DNA of 64,000 nt from Burkholderia cepacia (GCF_001039005.1 NZ_LDWR01000028.1:62001-126000); one strand, 5' to 3'. Numbered from the stretch's first letter, positions 34,807 to 43,098 are shown. Notes: a model not told the origin generated them from the letters alone. Made by a program: numbers and translations.

Positions 34807-36579
34807 CTAAGCGGCGGCGTCCGCGCGCGGCACGGCAACCGACAGGCGCTGCAGCGCCGCCTGCACTTCCTCCGGCTCGAACGACGCGAGCACGTCGGCC
34901 GTCGGCTTCTCGAGCGCCTTCAGGTGCGCGCGCAGGATTTCCTGCTTCACGACGAGCAACTGGCTCGGGTGCATCGAGAACTCGGTGAGCCCCATCCCGA
35001 GCAACAGGCGCGTGAGCGCCGGATCGCCCGCCATCTCCCCGCACACCGACACCGGCACGCCCACGCGCTTCGCCTCGCGCAGCGTGTACGAGATCAGATG
35101 CAGCACGGCCGGATGCAACGGGTCGTACAGGTGCGCGACCGCGTTGTCCGCGCGGTCGATCGCGAGCGTGTACTGGATCAGGTCGTTGGTGCCGATCGAC
35201 AGGAAATCGAACCGCTTCAGGAACAGCGGCAGTGCGATCGCCGCGGCCGGAATCTCGATCATCGCGCCGATGCGCACGTTTGGATCGTACGCGAGCCCCG
35301 CGTCGTCGAGCTGGCGCTTCGCCTCGCGGATCAGGTCGAGCGACTGGTCGATCTCCTGCGCGTGCGCGAGCATCGGAATCAGGATCTTCACCTGGCCGAA
35401 CGCGGACGCGCGCAGGATCGCGCGCAACTGCGTGAGGAACATCTGCGGCTCGGACAGGCTCCAGCGGATCGCGCGCAGGCCGAGCGCGGGGTTCGGTGCG
35501 GTTTCGTACCCTTCATCGAGCGCCTCGAGCGGCTTGTCCGCGCCGACGTCGATCGTGCGGATCGTCACCGGCATGCCCTTCATCCACTCGACGGCCCGCT
35601 TGTATGCGGCGAACTGCTCCTCCTCCTCCGGCATCTCCTTCTGATGCATGAACAGGAACTCGGAGCGGAACAGGCCGACGCCGACCGCGCCGGCCTCGAC
35701 CGCCGCCTTCGCGTCGTCGGGCAGTTCGATGTTCGCGTACAGGTCGATCTTGGTGCCGCACAACGTTTGCGTCGGCGAGAACTTCAGACGCTGCAGCTTG
35801 CGTTGCTCCAGCAACTTCTCGGACTGCCGGTACGAATATTCCTCGAGGACGATCGGCGCGGGATCGACGATCACGATGCCCTGGTCGCCGTCGACGATGA
35901 TCAGGTCGTCCTGACGGATCAACGCGCTCGCGTGCTGCACGCCGACCGCGGCCGGAATGCCGAGGCTGCGCGCGACGATCGCCGTGTGCGACGTGCGCCC
36001 GCCGAGATCGGTGACGAACGCCTGGAACGACTGCGACTTGAACTGCATCATGTCGGCCGGCGCGATGTCGTGCGCGACGACGATCATCTCGTTCGTGCCG
36101 TTCGCGGCCGCGCGATCGAGCGCCTGCGACGCGGACGGCGCGCCGGCGAGGGCCTTCAGCACGCGCTCGACCACCTGCTCGATGTCGGCCTTGCGCTCGC
36201 GCAGGTATTCGTCCTCGATGTCGTCGAAGTGGCGCGTCAGCAGCTCGAGTTGCTCGGTCAGCGCCCATTCGACGTTGTAGCGGCGCGCGCGGATCAGATC
36301 GATGGTTTCCTGCACGAGCATCGCGTCGCTGAGGATCATCGTGTGTACGTCGATGAACGCGGCCACTTCGCTCGGGGTGTCGTCGGTCAGGTCGGCACGC
36401 AACGCGGCGAGCTCGTGATGCACGACGTCGAGCGCCGTGCGGAAACGCTCGACCTCGGCGTCGATCTGGTTCGCCTCGATCAGGTAATGGGCGACGTCGA
36501 GCGCCGCCGGCGCGATCAGATACGCTCGCCCGATCGCGATACCACGTGAGACGGGAATGCCATGCAGCGTGAAGGACAC
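34807..36579 (-). CDS. ptsI: Phosphoenolpyruvate-protein phosphotransferase (Enzyme I)
   Basis: 590 residues from the GTG at 36579, which has AGAGGAGG 6 bases before it. The phospho-histidine motif GGRTSHTAIVARS places the active histidine at residue 198, and the C-terminal barrel has FLSIGTNDLIQY and VSVCGEMAGDP. It passes phosphate from phosphoenolpyruvate to HPr. The order EIIA-ptsH-ptsI on one strand is the usual beta-proteobacterial cluster. An intrinsic terminator sits before it, between ptsH and ptsI. Confidence 0.96.
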   Translation of the reverse strand: MSFTLHGIPVSRGIAIGRAYLIAPAALDVAHYLIEANQIDAEVERFRTALDVVHHELAALRADLTDDTPSEVAAFIDVHTMILSDAMLVQETIDLIRARRYNVEWALTEQLELLTRHFDDIEDEYLRERKADIEQVVERVLKALAGAPSASQALDRAAANGTNEMIVVAHDIAPADMMQFKSQSFQAFVTDLGGRTSHTAIVARSLGIPAAVGVQHASALIRQDDLIIVDGDQGIVIVDPAPIVLEEYSYRQSEKLLEQRKLQRLKFSPTQTLCGTKIDLYANIELPDDAKAAVEAGAVGVGLFRSEFLFMHQKEMPEEEEQFAAYKRAVEWMKGMPVTIRTIDVGADKPLEALDEGYETAPNPALGLRAIRWSLSEPQMFLTQLRAILRASAFGQVKILIPMLAHAQEIDQSLDLIREAKRQLDDAGLAYDPNVRIGAMIEIPAAAIALPLFLKRFDFLSIGTNDLIQYTLAIDRADNAVAHLYDPLHPAVLHLISYTLREAKRVGVPVSVCGEMAGDPALTRLLLGMGLTEFSMHPSQLLVVKQEILRAHLKALEKPTADVLASFEPEEVQAALQRLSVAVPRADAAA

Positions 36580-36719
36580 GCGTACCTCCTCTGTACAAGT
36601 AAAGCCGCGGCACACTGCTGCGATGCGCTTATGACCCCGGTTAGTGATTATAAATTCCGCGACTCACTGCTGACTGCATGCACCGCAGCATTGCGCATTC
36701 CGCATCAATGCTTCCGACG

Positions 36720-36747
36720 AAAAAAATGCCGCGAAATCCGCGGCATT
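36720..36747 (-). terminator. Intrinsic terminator between ptsH and ptsI
   Basis: On the minus strand the stem AATGCCGCG / CGCGGCATT (9 bp) closes a 5-base loop and runs straight into about seven T. It lies 33 bases after the ptsH stop and 140 bases before ptsI, so part of the transcripts should end here. Confidence 0.88.
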
Positions 36748-36780
36748 CTGACTGGAAACGGCAACGATCCCGCGCGACGA

Positions 36781-37050
36781 TCACTGGCCTTCGCCGAACT
36801 TGTCGGCGATCAGCTTCAGCAGCGCGTCCATCGCTTCCCGCTCGTCGGACCCTTCCGTCTCGATCGTCACGGTACTGCCGATGCCCGCCGCCAGCATCAT
36901 CACGCCCATGATGCTCTTCGCATTGATCTTGCGCCCGTTGCGTGTCATCCAGACTTCCGACTGGAAGTTGCCGGCCAGTTGCGTAAGCTTGGCCGATGCG
37001 CGCGCATGGAGCCCCAATTTATTGACGATGGTGGTTTCTTGTTGAAGCAT
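36781..37050 (-). CDS. ptsH: Phosphocarrier protein HPr
   Basis: 89 residues. It carries the phospho-accepting His15 in KLGLHARASAK and Ser46 in NAKSIMGVMML, the place where HPr kinase acts in species that have it. It transfers phosphate from Enzyme I to the EIIA encoded 39 bases upstream. Length and motifs are canonical. Confidence 0.96.
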   Translation of the reverse strand: MLQQETTIVNKLGLHARASAKLTQLAGNFQSEVWMTRNGRKINAKSIMGVMMLAAGIGSTVTIETEGSDEREAMDALLKLIADKFGEGQ

Positions 37051-37089
37051 GATTCTCGGTCGGGTCGGTCTAAAACTGAAAACGGATGA

Positions 37090-37560
37090 TCAGTGCGATT
37101 CGGTGCGCGGCTGCGGTTCGGGCGGAATCGGCGCGCATTGGCCGCAGCCGGCTTCCGTCGGCGGCGGCGGCGTGCCGGTCGCCACTTCGTGGACGCCCTT
37201 CGCGCCGCCGGACAGCGCCTTGTCGACGAGCTTGTCGAGCGGCACGGTGCGGTAGCAGACGGCCCGCACGAGCATCGGCAGGTTCACGCCCGCGAGCACG
37301 CGCACGTTGTCGATTTTCGCGAGCTGGCCCGCGATGTTCGCGGGCGTCGCACCGTACATGTCGGTCAGCACGACCACGCCGTTCTCTTCCTTGAGCCGCG
37401 CGAGCTCCGCGTGCGCGAATGCCATGACCTGGGTCGGATCGCTGTCCGCCATCACGTCGATACAGCCGATGCGCGCGGGCACGCCGCCGTAGATGTGCGC
37501 GATGCAGTCCCGCAGCGCGGTGGCGAGCGGGGCATGCGCGATGATCAGGATCCCGGCCAT
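37090..37560 (-). CDS. PTS EIIA component, mannose (EIIA-Man) family, with a Cys/Pro-rich tail
   Basis: 156 residues. The EIIA-Man fold begins MAGILIIAHAPLATAL with the phospho-histidine at residue 9, followed by VVVLTDMYGATPANIA. No EIIB or EIIC gene is nearby, so with ptsH and ptsI this is probably a regulatory phosphorelay rather than a sugar importer. The last 30 or so residues are an unusual proline-rich extension with a CGQC pair. First gene of the PTS group; a LacI/Cra-like palindrome lies about 70 bases upstream. Confidence 0.9.
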   Translation of the reverse strand: MAGILIIAHAPLATALRDCIAHIYGGVPARIGCIDVMADSDPTQVMAFAHAELARLKEENGVVVLTDMYGATPANIAGQLAKIDNVRVLAGVNLPMLVRAVCYRTVPLDKLVDKALSGGAKGVHEVATGTPPPPTEAGCGQCAPIPPEPQPRTESH

Positions 37561-37630
37561 GTCAGATCGCTCCCGGCCGCCCCTGGCGGGCCGACACCCC
37601 GCGGCGGGGCAATGAGCGTAGCGAGTGTGG

Positions 37631-37640
37631 GAAACGTTTC
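37631..37640. promoter_or_regulatory. LacI/Cra-like operator upstream of the PTS genes
   Basis: GAAACGTTTC is a perfect palindrome with the central CG typical of LacI-family operators, and the surrounding GGAAACGTTTCA matches the Cra (FruR) pattern closely. It lies 71-80 bases before the EIIA start, a fitting place for an operator. Confidence 0.5.
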
Positions 37641-37791
37641 ATGTTCAGCCTTGCGACAGTTGCGGCCCGACCGCCGGGCCTTCGGTGCGCCGATCTCGGC
37701 ACCTGGCAAGCGGGCATTGTAGCAGGCCGGTCAAGCTGCTCCGGCGACGGGGGACCTGCGCGGCCGCCGCCGGGGTTGCGCGGGAAGCAGC

Positions 37792-38748
37792 CTACGCGGC
37801 CGCACGCTCCAGCGCGTCGATGAACATCGCGGCGACGTCGAAGCCCGTCTGCTCCATGATCTCGCGGAAGCACGTCGGACTCGTGACGTTCACCTCGGTC
37901 AGCCAGTCGCCGATCGCATCGAGGCCGACCAGCAGCAGCCCGCGCGCCGCGAGCACGGGCCCGAGCGTCCGGGCGATCTCGCGATCGCGCTCGGTCAGCG
38001 GCTGCGCGACACCCAGCCCGCCCGCGGCGAGATTGCCGCGCACCTCGCTGCCCTGCGGAATCCGCGCGAGCGAATACGGCACGGGCTCGCCGCCGATCAG
38101 CAGGATGCGCTTGTCGCCGGCCTTGATCTCGGGAATGAACTTCTGCGCCATCACCGAACGCGTGCCGTCGTGGCTCAGCATCTCGACGATCGAGCCGAGG
38201 TTCATGCCGTCCGGCTTCACGCGGAACACGCCCATCCCGCCCATGCCGTCGAGCGGCTTCAGGATCACGTCGCCGTGCTCGGCGTGGAATGCGCGCAGCC
38301 GTTTCGCGTCGCGCGTGACGAGCGTCGGCGCGACGAACTGCGGAAACTCGCCGATCGCGAGCTTCTCCGAATGATCGCGGATCGACTGCGCCTTGTTGAA
38401 CACGCGTGCGCCGGCGCGCTCGGCCAGCTCGAGCAGCCACGTCGACGTCACGTATTCCATGTCGAACGGCGGATCCTTGCGCATCAGCACCGCGCCGAAC
38501 GATTCGAGGCGGCGTGCGTCGACCGGGCCCGCGTCGAACCAGGTCTCGCGATGCAGGTCGTCCAGTTCGCCGACGAACGTGATGCGCCGCACGTCGGCTT
38601 CGACGGCCGACCCCGTCCACGCGAGGTGGCCCGGTTCGCACGCGTACACCGCATGCCCGCGCCGCGCGGCCTCGGCCATCATCGCGTAGGTCGAATCCTT
38701 GTAGATCTTGAAGCGCTCGAGCGGGTCGGCGATAAAGAGAATGTCCAT
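37792..38748 (-). CDS. gshB: Glutathione synthetase
   Basis: 318 residues, the usual length. ATP-grasp enzyme that starts MDILFIADPLERFKIYKDST, with KPLDGMGGMGVFRV as the glycine-rich ATP loop, KFIPEIKAGDKRILLIGGEP and VTSPTCFREI. It joins glycine to gamma-glutamylcysteine. AGGA lies 6 bases before the ATG. It follows gshA by 27 bases and precedes the PTS group by 231 bases. Confidence 0.97.
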   Translation of the reverse strand: MDILFIADPLERFKIYKDSTYAMMAEAARRGHAVYACEPGHLAWTGSAVEADVRRITFVGELDDLHRETWFDAGPVDARRLESFGAVLMRKDPPFDMEYVTSTWLLELAERAGARVFNKAQSIRDHSEKLAIGEFPQFVAPTLVTRDAKRLRAFHAEHGDVILKPLDGMGGMGVFRVKPDGMNLGSIVEMLSHDGTRSVMAQKFIPEIKAGDKRILLIGGEPVPYSLARIPQGSEVRGNLAAGGLGVAQPLTERDREIARTLGPVLAARGLLLVGLDAIGDWLTEVNVTSPTCFREIMEQTGFDVAAMFIDALERAAA

Positions 38749-38775
38749 GCGGGTCCTGTACGTAGCGAAGGTCCG

Positions 38776-40065
38776 TTACACCTGGATGGCTTCGGGATCG
38801 GTCTTTTCCAGTTCGATCGACGACGCGATCAGCGACAGCCGCGCGACGACGCCGTACATGTAGAAACGGTTCGGCGGCGCGGCACCCGGCTTGGCGCCGG
38901 CATCCGGCAGCGCGGTGTGCTCGAAGCCGAGCGGCACGTAGTGCATGCCGGGCGCGTTCAGGTTCTGGTCGCGCTCGCGGCCGCCGTGCGTACGGTAGAA
39001 GCCGCCGACCACGTAGCGGTCGATCATGTACACGACGGGCTCCGCGACTTCGTCGCCGACGCGCTCGAACGTATAGACGCCTTCCTGCACGATCACGTCG
39101 CGCACCGTCAGGCCGGCCTTCGTCTCGGCCATCTGCGCGCGCTCGGCCTTCGACATGCGGCCGATCTCGGCCGCGTCGTGCACGGTCATCACGCCGCGCC
39201 CCGCGGTGCCCGCGTCGGCCTTCACGACGACGTACGGCTTCTCGCTGATCCCGTATTCGCGATACTTGCGCGCGATCTTCTTCAGCACGCCGTCGATCGC
39301 GTCGGCGAGCGCCTGCTCGCCTTCATGTGCCTGCCAGTCGACGCCCTCGACGTGCGCGAAATACGGATTCACCATCCAAGGATCGACGCCGACCATCTTC
39401 GCGAACTTCTTCGCGACGTCGTCGTAGCACGAGAAGTGCGTCGACTTGCGGCGCACGGCCCAGCCCGCGTGCAGCGGCGGCAGCAGGTACTGCTCGTGCA
39501 GGTTTTCCAGCACGGCCGGGATGCCGGCCGACAGGTCGTTGTTCAGCAGGATCGAGCATGGATCGAAATTCTTCAGGCCGAGGCGGCGCTGCGAACGCTC
39601 GAGCGGTTCGAGCACGATCTTCTGGCCGTCGGCCAGCGTGATCGGCGTCATGTCGGTGATGCTCGGGTCCAGCGAGCCGAAGCGCACGTTCAGTCCGGCC
39701 TGGCGCATGATCGTCGCGAGGCGCGCGACGTTTTCCAGGTAGAACGCGTTGCGGGTCGGCAGCTCGGGAATCACGAGCAGGTTCTTCGCATCCGGGCAGA
39801 TCTTCTCGATCGCGGCCATCGCGGCCTGCACGGCGAGCGGCAGCACTTCGGACGGCAGATTGTTGAACGCGCCGGGAAACAGGTTCGCGTCGACGGGCGC
39901 CAGCTTGAAACCGGCGTTGCGCAGGTCCACCGAACAATAGAACGGCGGGGTGTGTTCCTGCCATTCGAGCCTGAACCAGCGTTCGATCGCAGGCGTCGCG
40001 TCGAGGATCTTCTGCTCGAGTTCGAGCAGCGGACCGTTCAACGCGGTAACGAGGTGGGGAACCAT
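38776..40065 (-). CDS. gshA: Glutamate-cysteine ligase, proteobacterial type (TIGR02049)
   Basis: 429 residues. This is the beta-proteobacterial GshA family, unrelated in length to the E. coli enzyme: MVPHLVTALNGPLLELEQKI at the start, PELPTRNAFYLENVARLA, and KADAGTAGRGVMTVHDA as an ATP-grasp-like loop. It makes gamma-glutamylcysteine, the first and limiting step of glutathione synthesis. With gshB it forms a two-gene unit. Confidence 0.95.
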   Translation of the reverse strand: MVPHLVTALNGPLLELEQKILDATPAIERWFRLEWQEHTPPFYCSVDLRNAGFKLAPVDANLFPGAFNNLPSEVLPLAVQAAMAAIEKICPDAKNLLVIPELPTRNAFYLENVARLATIMRQAGLNVRFGSLDPSITDMTPITLADGQKIVLEPLERSQRRLGLKNFDPCSILLNNDLSAGIPAVLENLHEQYLLPPLHAGWAVRRKSTHFSCYDDVAKKFAKMVGVDPWMVNPYFAHVEGVDWQAHEGEQALADAIDGVLKKIARKYREYGISEKPYVVVKADAGTAGRGVMTVHDAAEIGRMSKAERAQMAETKAGLTVRDVIVQEGVYTFERVGDEVAEPVVYMIDRYVVGGFYRTHGGRERDQNLNAPGMHYVPLGFEHTALPDAGAKPGAAPPNRFYMYGVVARLSLIASSIELEKTDPEAIQV

Positions 40066-40216
40066 GAATCACTCGCGAGCGGGAGAATGAAGATTGTAGA
40101 GCAATTGCCCTGCCCATTTGGGGATTGTTCCCGGCTTCGCAAGGGTTTGGAGGAAGTTTTCGGCTATTGACCCGATAGCGCGCAGGGTTATGCGCTACGG
40201 CAGCCGATGACAGGAG

Positions 40217-40242
40217 AAAAAAAGCCCGCCGGGTGGGCGGGC
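40217..40242 (-). terminator. Intrinsic terminator after amtB
   Basis: On the minus strand the stem GCCCGCC / GGCGGGC with loop CACCC is followed by seven T. It lies 67 bases after the amtB stop. Confidence 0.9.
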
Positions 40243-40308
40243 CGAAGTCGCTGCGCTCATTCGTGGCGGGCGCCGTCGTCGCGGCGGCCCGCCGTGCATC
40301 CTTACGAC

Positions 40309-41826
40309 TTATTCGACGTGCTCGCCGTGCAGGATCACGTCGAGGCCTTCGCGCTCTTCCTCTTCGGACACGCGCAGACCGATCGTCATGTCGATCAGCT
40401 TCAGCAGCACGAAGCTCAGCACGCCGCTGTAGACCAGCGTGATCAGCACGCCCTTCGCCTGCAGCAGCAGGCTGCCGTCGGCGCCGCCGATGTCCTTGAC
40501 CGCGAACACGCCCGTCAGCAGCGCGCCGAGAATCCCGCCCACGCCGTGCACGCCGAACGCGTCGAGCGAATCGTCGTAGCCGAGCTTCGACTTGAGCCAC
40601 GTCGCCGACCAGAAGCAGACCACGCCCGCCGCGATGCCGATCACCAGCGCACCGGTCACGCCGACGAAGCCGGCAGCCGGCGTGATCGCGACGAGACCCG
40701 CGACCGCGCCCGACACGATGCCGAGCACCGACGGCTTGCCCTTCGCGACCCACTCGGCAAACATCCAGCCCAGCGCCGCGCAGGCCGTCGCGACTTGCGT
40801 CGTCAGCATCGCGAAGCCGGCACGGCCGTCGGCCGCAACCGCCGAACCCGCGTTGAAGCCGAACCAGCCGACCCACAGCATCGAGCCGCCGATCATCGTC
40901 AGCACGAGGTTGTGCGGTGCCATCGATTCACGGCCGTAGCCGACCCGCTTGCCGAGCACGAGGCACGACATCAGGCCCGCGATACCCGCGTTGATGTGCA
41001 CGACGGTGCCGCCCGCGAAGTCGAGCACGCCGTCCGACGACAGCCAGCCGGTCGGCTCCCACACCATGTGCGCGATCGGCACATAGACGATCAGCGACCA
41101 GAGCGTCATGAACACGAGCATCGCCGAGAACTTCATCCGGTCGGCGAACGCGCCGCAGATCAGTGCCGGCGTGATGATCGCGAACGTCATCTGGTAGACG
41201 AAGTAGACCGTCTCCGGAATCGTCGGCGCCAGGTGGCTGACGGTCAGCGTGGTCGCCTTGTCGCCGTGGATGTAGTTCATCCCGTGCAGGAACACGCGCG
41301 ACAGGCCGCCGATGAAGCCGTTGCCCGGCGTGAACGCGAGGCTGTAGCCCACCACCGTCCACAGCACCGTGATCAGCGCGGTGATCGCGAAGCTCTGCAT
41401 CACGGTCGCGAGCACGTTCTTCTTGCGGACCATGCCCGCGTAGAACAGCGCGAGGCCCGGGACCGTCATGAACAGCACGAGCGCGGTCGAGGTCAGCATC
41501 CACGCGGTGTCGCCCGCGCTGATCTTCGACGAATCGACCGAGAACGGCGCGGTCGGCGCGGCGGGTGCGGCCGGCGCGGACGCGGCAGCGGCGGCCGATG
41601 CGTCGGCGGCGCCCGAAGCGGGGGCTGCTGCCGCGGCGGCGGGTGCGGATGCGTCAGTGGCGGCCGGCGCGGACGCAGCCGGAGCGGCCGCAGCCGATGC
41701 GTCGGAAGCCGTTGCGGCGGGCGCGGACGCAGCCGCGGCGGACGCCGCGTCGTCCGCGAGCGCGGAACCGACGCCGGTCGCGATCAGCGAGCCGGCCATC
41801 AGCAGGGACATCAGAAGTTTGCGCAT
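40309..41826 (-). CDS. amtB: Ammonium transporter AmtB with a long Ala-rich N-terminal insert
   Basis: 505 residues. A signal peptide (about 1-24) is followed by about 65 residues made nearly only of alanine, serine, proline and aspartate, then the eleven-helix Amt core from DTAWMLTSTALVLFMTVPGL. Core motifs include DFAGGTVVHINAGIAGL and the pore histidine in FGVHGVGGILGALLTG. It conducts ammonium; GlnK, encoded upstream, binds it when nitrogen is plentiful. GAGGAAAC precedes the ATG. It lies 37 bases after glnK and shares its sigma-54 promoter. Confidence 0.95.
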   Translation of the reverse strand: MRKLLMSLLMAGSLIATGVGSALADDAASAAAASAPAATASDASAAAAPAASAPAATDASAPAAAAAAPASGAADASAAAAASAPAAPAAPTAPFSVDSSKISAGDTAWMLTSTALVLFMTVPGLALFYAGMVRKKNVLATVMQSFAITALITVLWTVVGYSLAFTPGNGFIGGLSRVFLHGMNYIHGDKATTLTVSHLAPTIPETVYFVYQMTFAIITPALICGAFADRMKFSAMLVFMTLWSLIVYVPIAHMVWEPTGWLSSDGVLDFAGGTVVHINAGIAGLMSCLVLGKRVGYGRESMAPHNLVLTMIGGSMLWVGWFGFNAGSAVAADGRAGFAMLTTQVATACAALGWMFAEWVAKGKPSVLGIVSGAVAGLVAITPAAGFVGVTGALVIGIAAGVVCFWSATWLKSKLGYDDSLDAFGVHGVGGILGALLTGVFAVKDIGGADGSLLLQAKGVLITLVYSGVLSFVLLKLIDMTIGLRVSEEEEREGLDVILHGEHVE

Positions 41827-41863
41827 CTTGGGTTTCCTCTTGTCGCTTGTCTTGTCTGTTCTG

Positions 41864-42202
41864 TTACAGCGCGTCTGCGCCGGTCTCCCCGGTGCGAATC
41901 CGGATCACCTGTTCGATTTGCGTGACGAAGATCTTGCCGTCGCCGATCTTGCCGGTACGCGCGGCCCGCTCGATCGCCTCCACCGCCTGGTCGACGAGAT
42001 CGTCGGACACAGCCGCCTCGATCTTCATCTTCGGCAGGAAATCGACCACATATTCGGCGCCGCGGTACAGCTCGGTATGCCCCTTCTGGCGCCCGAACCC
42101 TTTCACCTCCGTCACCGTGATGCCCGAGACACCAAGCGCCGACAGCGCTTCGCGTGTCTCATCGAGCTTGAACGGCTTGATGATTGCGGTAATGAGTTTC
42201 AT
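41864..42202 (-). CDS. glnK: PII signal protein GlnK
   Basis: 112 residues, exactly PII length, starting MKLITAIIKPFKLDETREAL. The T-loop reads GFGRQKGHTELYRGAEY with the uridylylated Tyr51. It reads 2-oxoglutarate, ATP/ADP and uridylylation state and blocks AmtB under nitrogen excess. GAGAGGA lies 6 bases before this ATG, so the longer upstream frame is not used. The pairing with amtB makes GlnK the better name than GlnB. Confidence 0.95.
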   Translation of the reverse strand: MKLITAIIKPFKLDETREALSALGVSGITVTEVKGFGRQKGHTELYRGAEYVVDFLPKMKIEAAVSDDLVDQAVEAIERAARTGKIGDGKIFVTQIEQVIRIRTGETGADAL

Positions 42203-42262
42203 GAAGTCCTCTCGCTGGGTTGTCCCGTCGAATTGGTTGGAATGTTGTAACGGACTCTTCTC

Positions 42263-42278
42263 AGCAACTCGCGTGCCA
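42263..42278 (-). promoter_or_regulatory. Sigma-54 promoter of glnK-amtB
   Basis: On the minus strand the 16 bases read TGGCACGCGAGTTGCT, an exact match to the -24/-12 consensus TGGCACG-N4-TTGCW. The start of transcription should fall near 42251-42252, about 50 bases before the glnK ATG. It implies NtrC-type activation under nitrogen limitation. Confidence 0.9.
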
Positions 42279-42525
42279 TGTCTGTCCGAGCACCGTCTCG
42301 AACGGCTCATGAACGGGGACGCATCCCGCGATGTAAGGTGCGGAAACCCGGCCGAATGGCCAACGTGGCTCGGTTTGCTGGCGCGGCGAAAGGAACGTTG
42401 CTAGAGTGCACGCACGTCCCGGATCGCCGGGGCATTCACCCATGCGGGCGCCGTGCCCGGAATTCGCGCCCCGGGCGCACCATTTCCGGTCATGCGTGCA
42501 TCATGGGCACGTACGCAACTGAAGA

Positions 42526-42542
42526 TGCACAATTTTTGTGCA
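42526..42542. promoter_or_regulatory. NtrC-like dyad TGCAC-N7-GTGCA upstream of ubiK
   Basis: TGCACAATTTTTGTGCA is a perfect 7-bp inverted repeat around TTT. It fits the NtrC half-site rule (GCAC-N7-GTGC). It lies about 275-290 bases upstream of the predicted glnK transcription start and 16 bases before the ubiK ATG, so it could be an enhancer for glnK-amtB, a site affecting ubiK, or both. Confidence 0.5.
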
Positions 42543-42557
42543 AGGAAGGGGAATCAC

Positions 42558-42809
42558 ATGAAGCAACCCAGCGACGTTTTCAACGATCTGCAGTCGCGTG
42601 TCAGCGATCTGCTGAAAAACTCGCCGGCCAAGGACGTCGAGCGCAACGTGAAGGCCATGCTGTCGCAAGGCTTCTCGAAACTCGATCTCGTCACGCGCGA
42701 GGAATTCGACACGCAGGCGCAGGTGCTCGCCCGTACCCGCGTGCGCCTCGAGGAACTCGAAAAGCGCGTCGCGGAACTCGAGCAGAAGCTCGCATCGCCG
42801 CAGGCCTGA
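42558..42809 (+). CDS. ubiK: UbiK (YqiC/BMFP) ubiquinone biosynthesis accessory factor
   Basis: 83 residues. Begins MKQPSDVFNDLQSRVSDLL, contains REEFDTQAQVLARTRVRLEELEKRV and ends in a coiled coil, the YqiC pattern. UbiK binds UbiJ and helps ubiquinone synthesis under aerobic conditions; some homologues are described as membrane-fusogenic. AAGGAAGGGG precedes the ATG. It is followed by a GC-rich hairpin and then by comM on the same strand. Confidence 0.92.
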   Translation: MKQPSDVFNDLQSRVSDLLKNSPAKDVERNVKAMLSQGFSKLDLVTREEFDTQAQVLARTRVRLEELEKRVAELEQKLASPQA

Positions 42810-42834
42810 CGCCTCCACCCGGGCCGCAAGGTCC

Positions 42835-42865
42835 GGGCGCGGGCCGCCTCGCGCGGCCCGCGCCC
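42835..42865 (+). terminator. GC-rich stem-loop after ubiK
   Basis: A perfect 13-bp stem GGGCGCGGGCCGC / GCGGCCCGCGCCC closes a 5-base loop. The nearest T-run (TTTTT) is about 28 bases later, so termination would be weak or Rho-aided. Confidence 0.5.
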
Positions 42866-42910
42866 GCCGCCCCGAAGCCTAAGCCGTTCCACCGTTTTTC
42901 GTAGTCCGTT

Positions 42911-42981
42911 GTTCTTCGCAGCACCCCCGCTCTTCGCAACATTCCCGCTCTTCGCAGTTCATCGCTCTTCGCAGTTCGTCG
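42911..42981 (+). repeat. Tandem repeat with CTCTTCGCAG core
   Basis: Four imperfect direct units of 17-18 bases, each starting (C/T)TCTTCGCA(G/A), lie head to tail in the ubiK-comM spacer. The last two units differ at one base. It looks like a small variable-number repeat. Confidence 0.75.
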
Positions 42982-43098
42982 TTCCGCAGCGCCTCGTTCT
43001 TTCCCCGCGCCACGCCGGCAAGCGCGCACCGATTCCTCCGATTCCCGCGGCATGCGGCCCCGAACGGCCGTCGTCCGTCTGCTTACAGGAGCCTCGCC

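Larger units (their letters stand above)
42203..42557. other. Divergent regulatory region, glnK versus ubiK (355 bp)
   Basis: Holds a sigma-54 promoter for glnK-amtB (42263-42278) and an NtrC-like dyad near ubiK (42526-42542). I see no coding frame or RNA gene that I can support. Confidence 0.7.

Noticed and set aside
42911..42981. The repeats as a CRISPR array.
   Set aside because: Units are 17-18 bp, directly joined with no spacers, and no cas genes are near.
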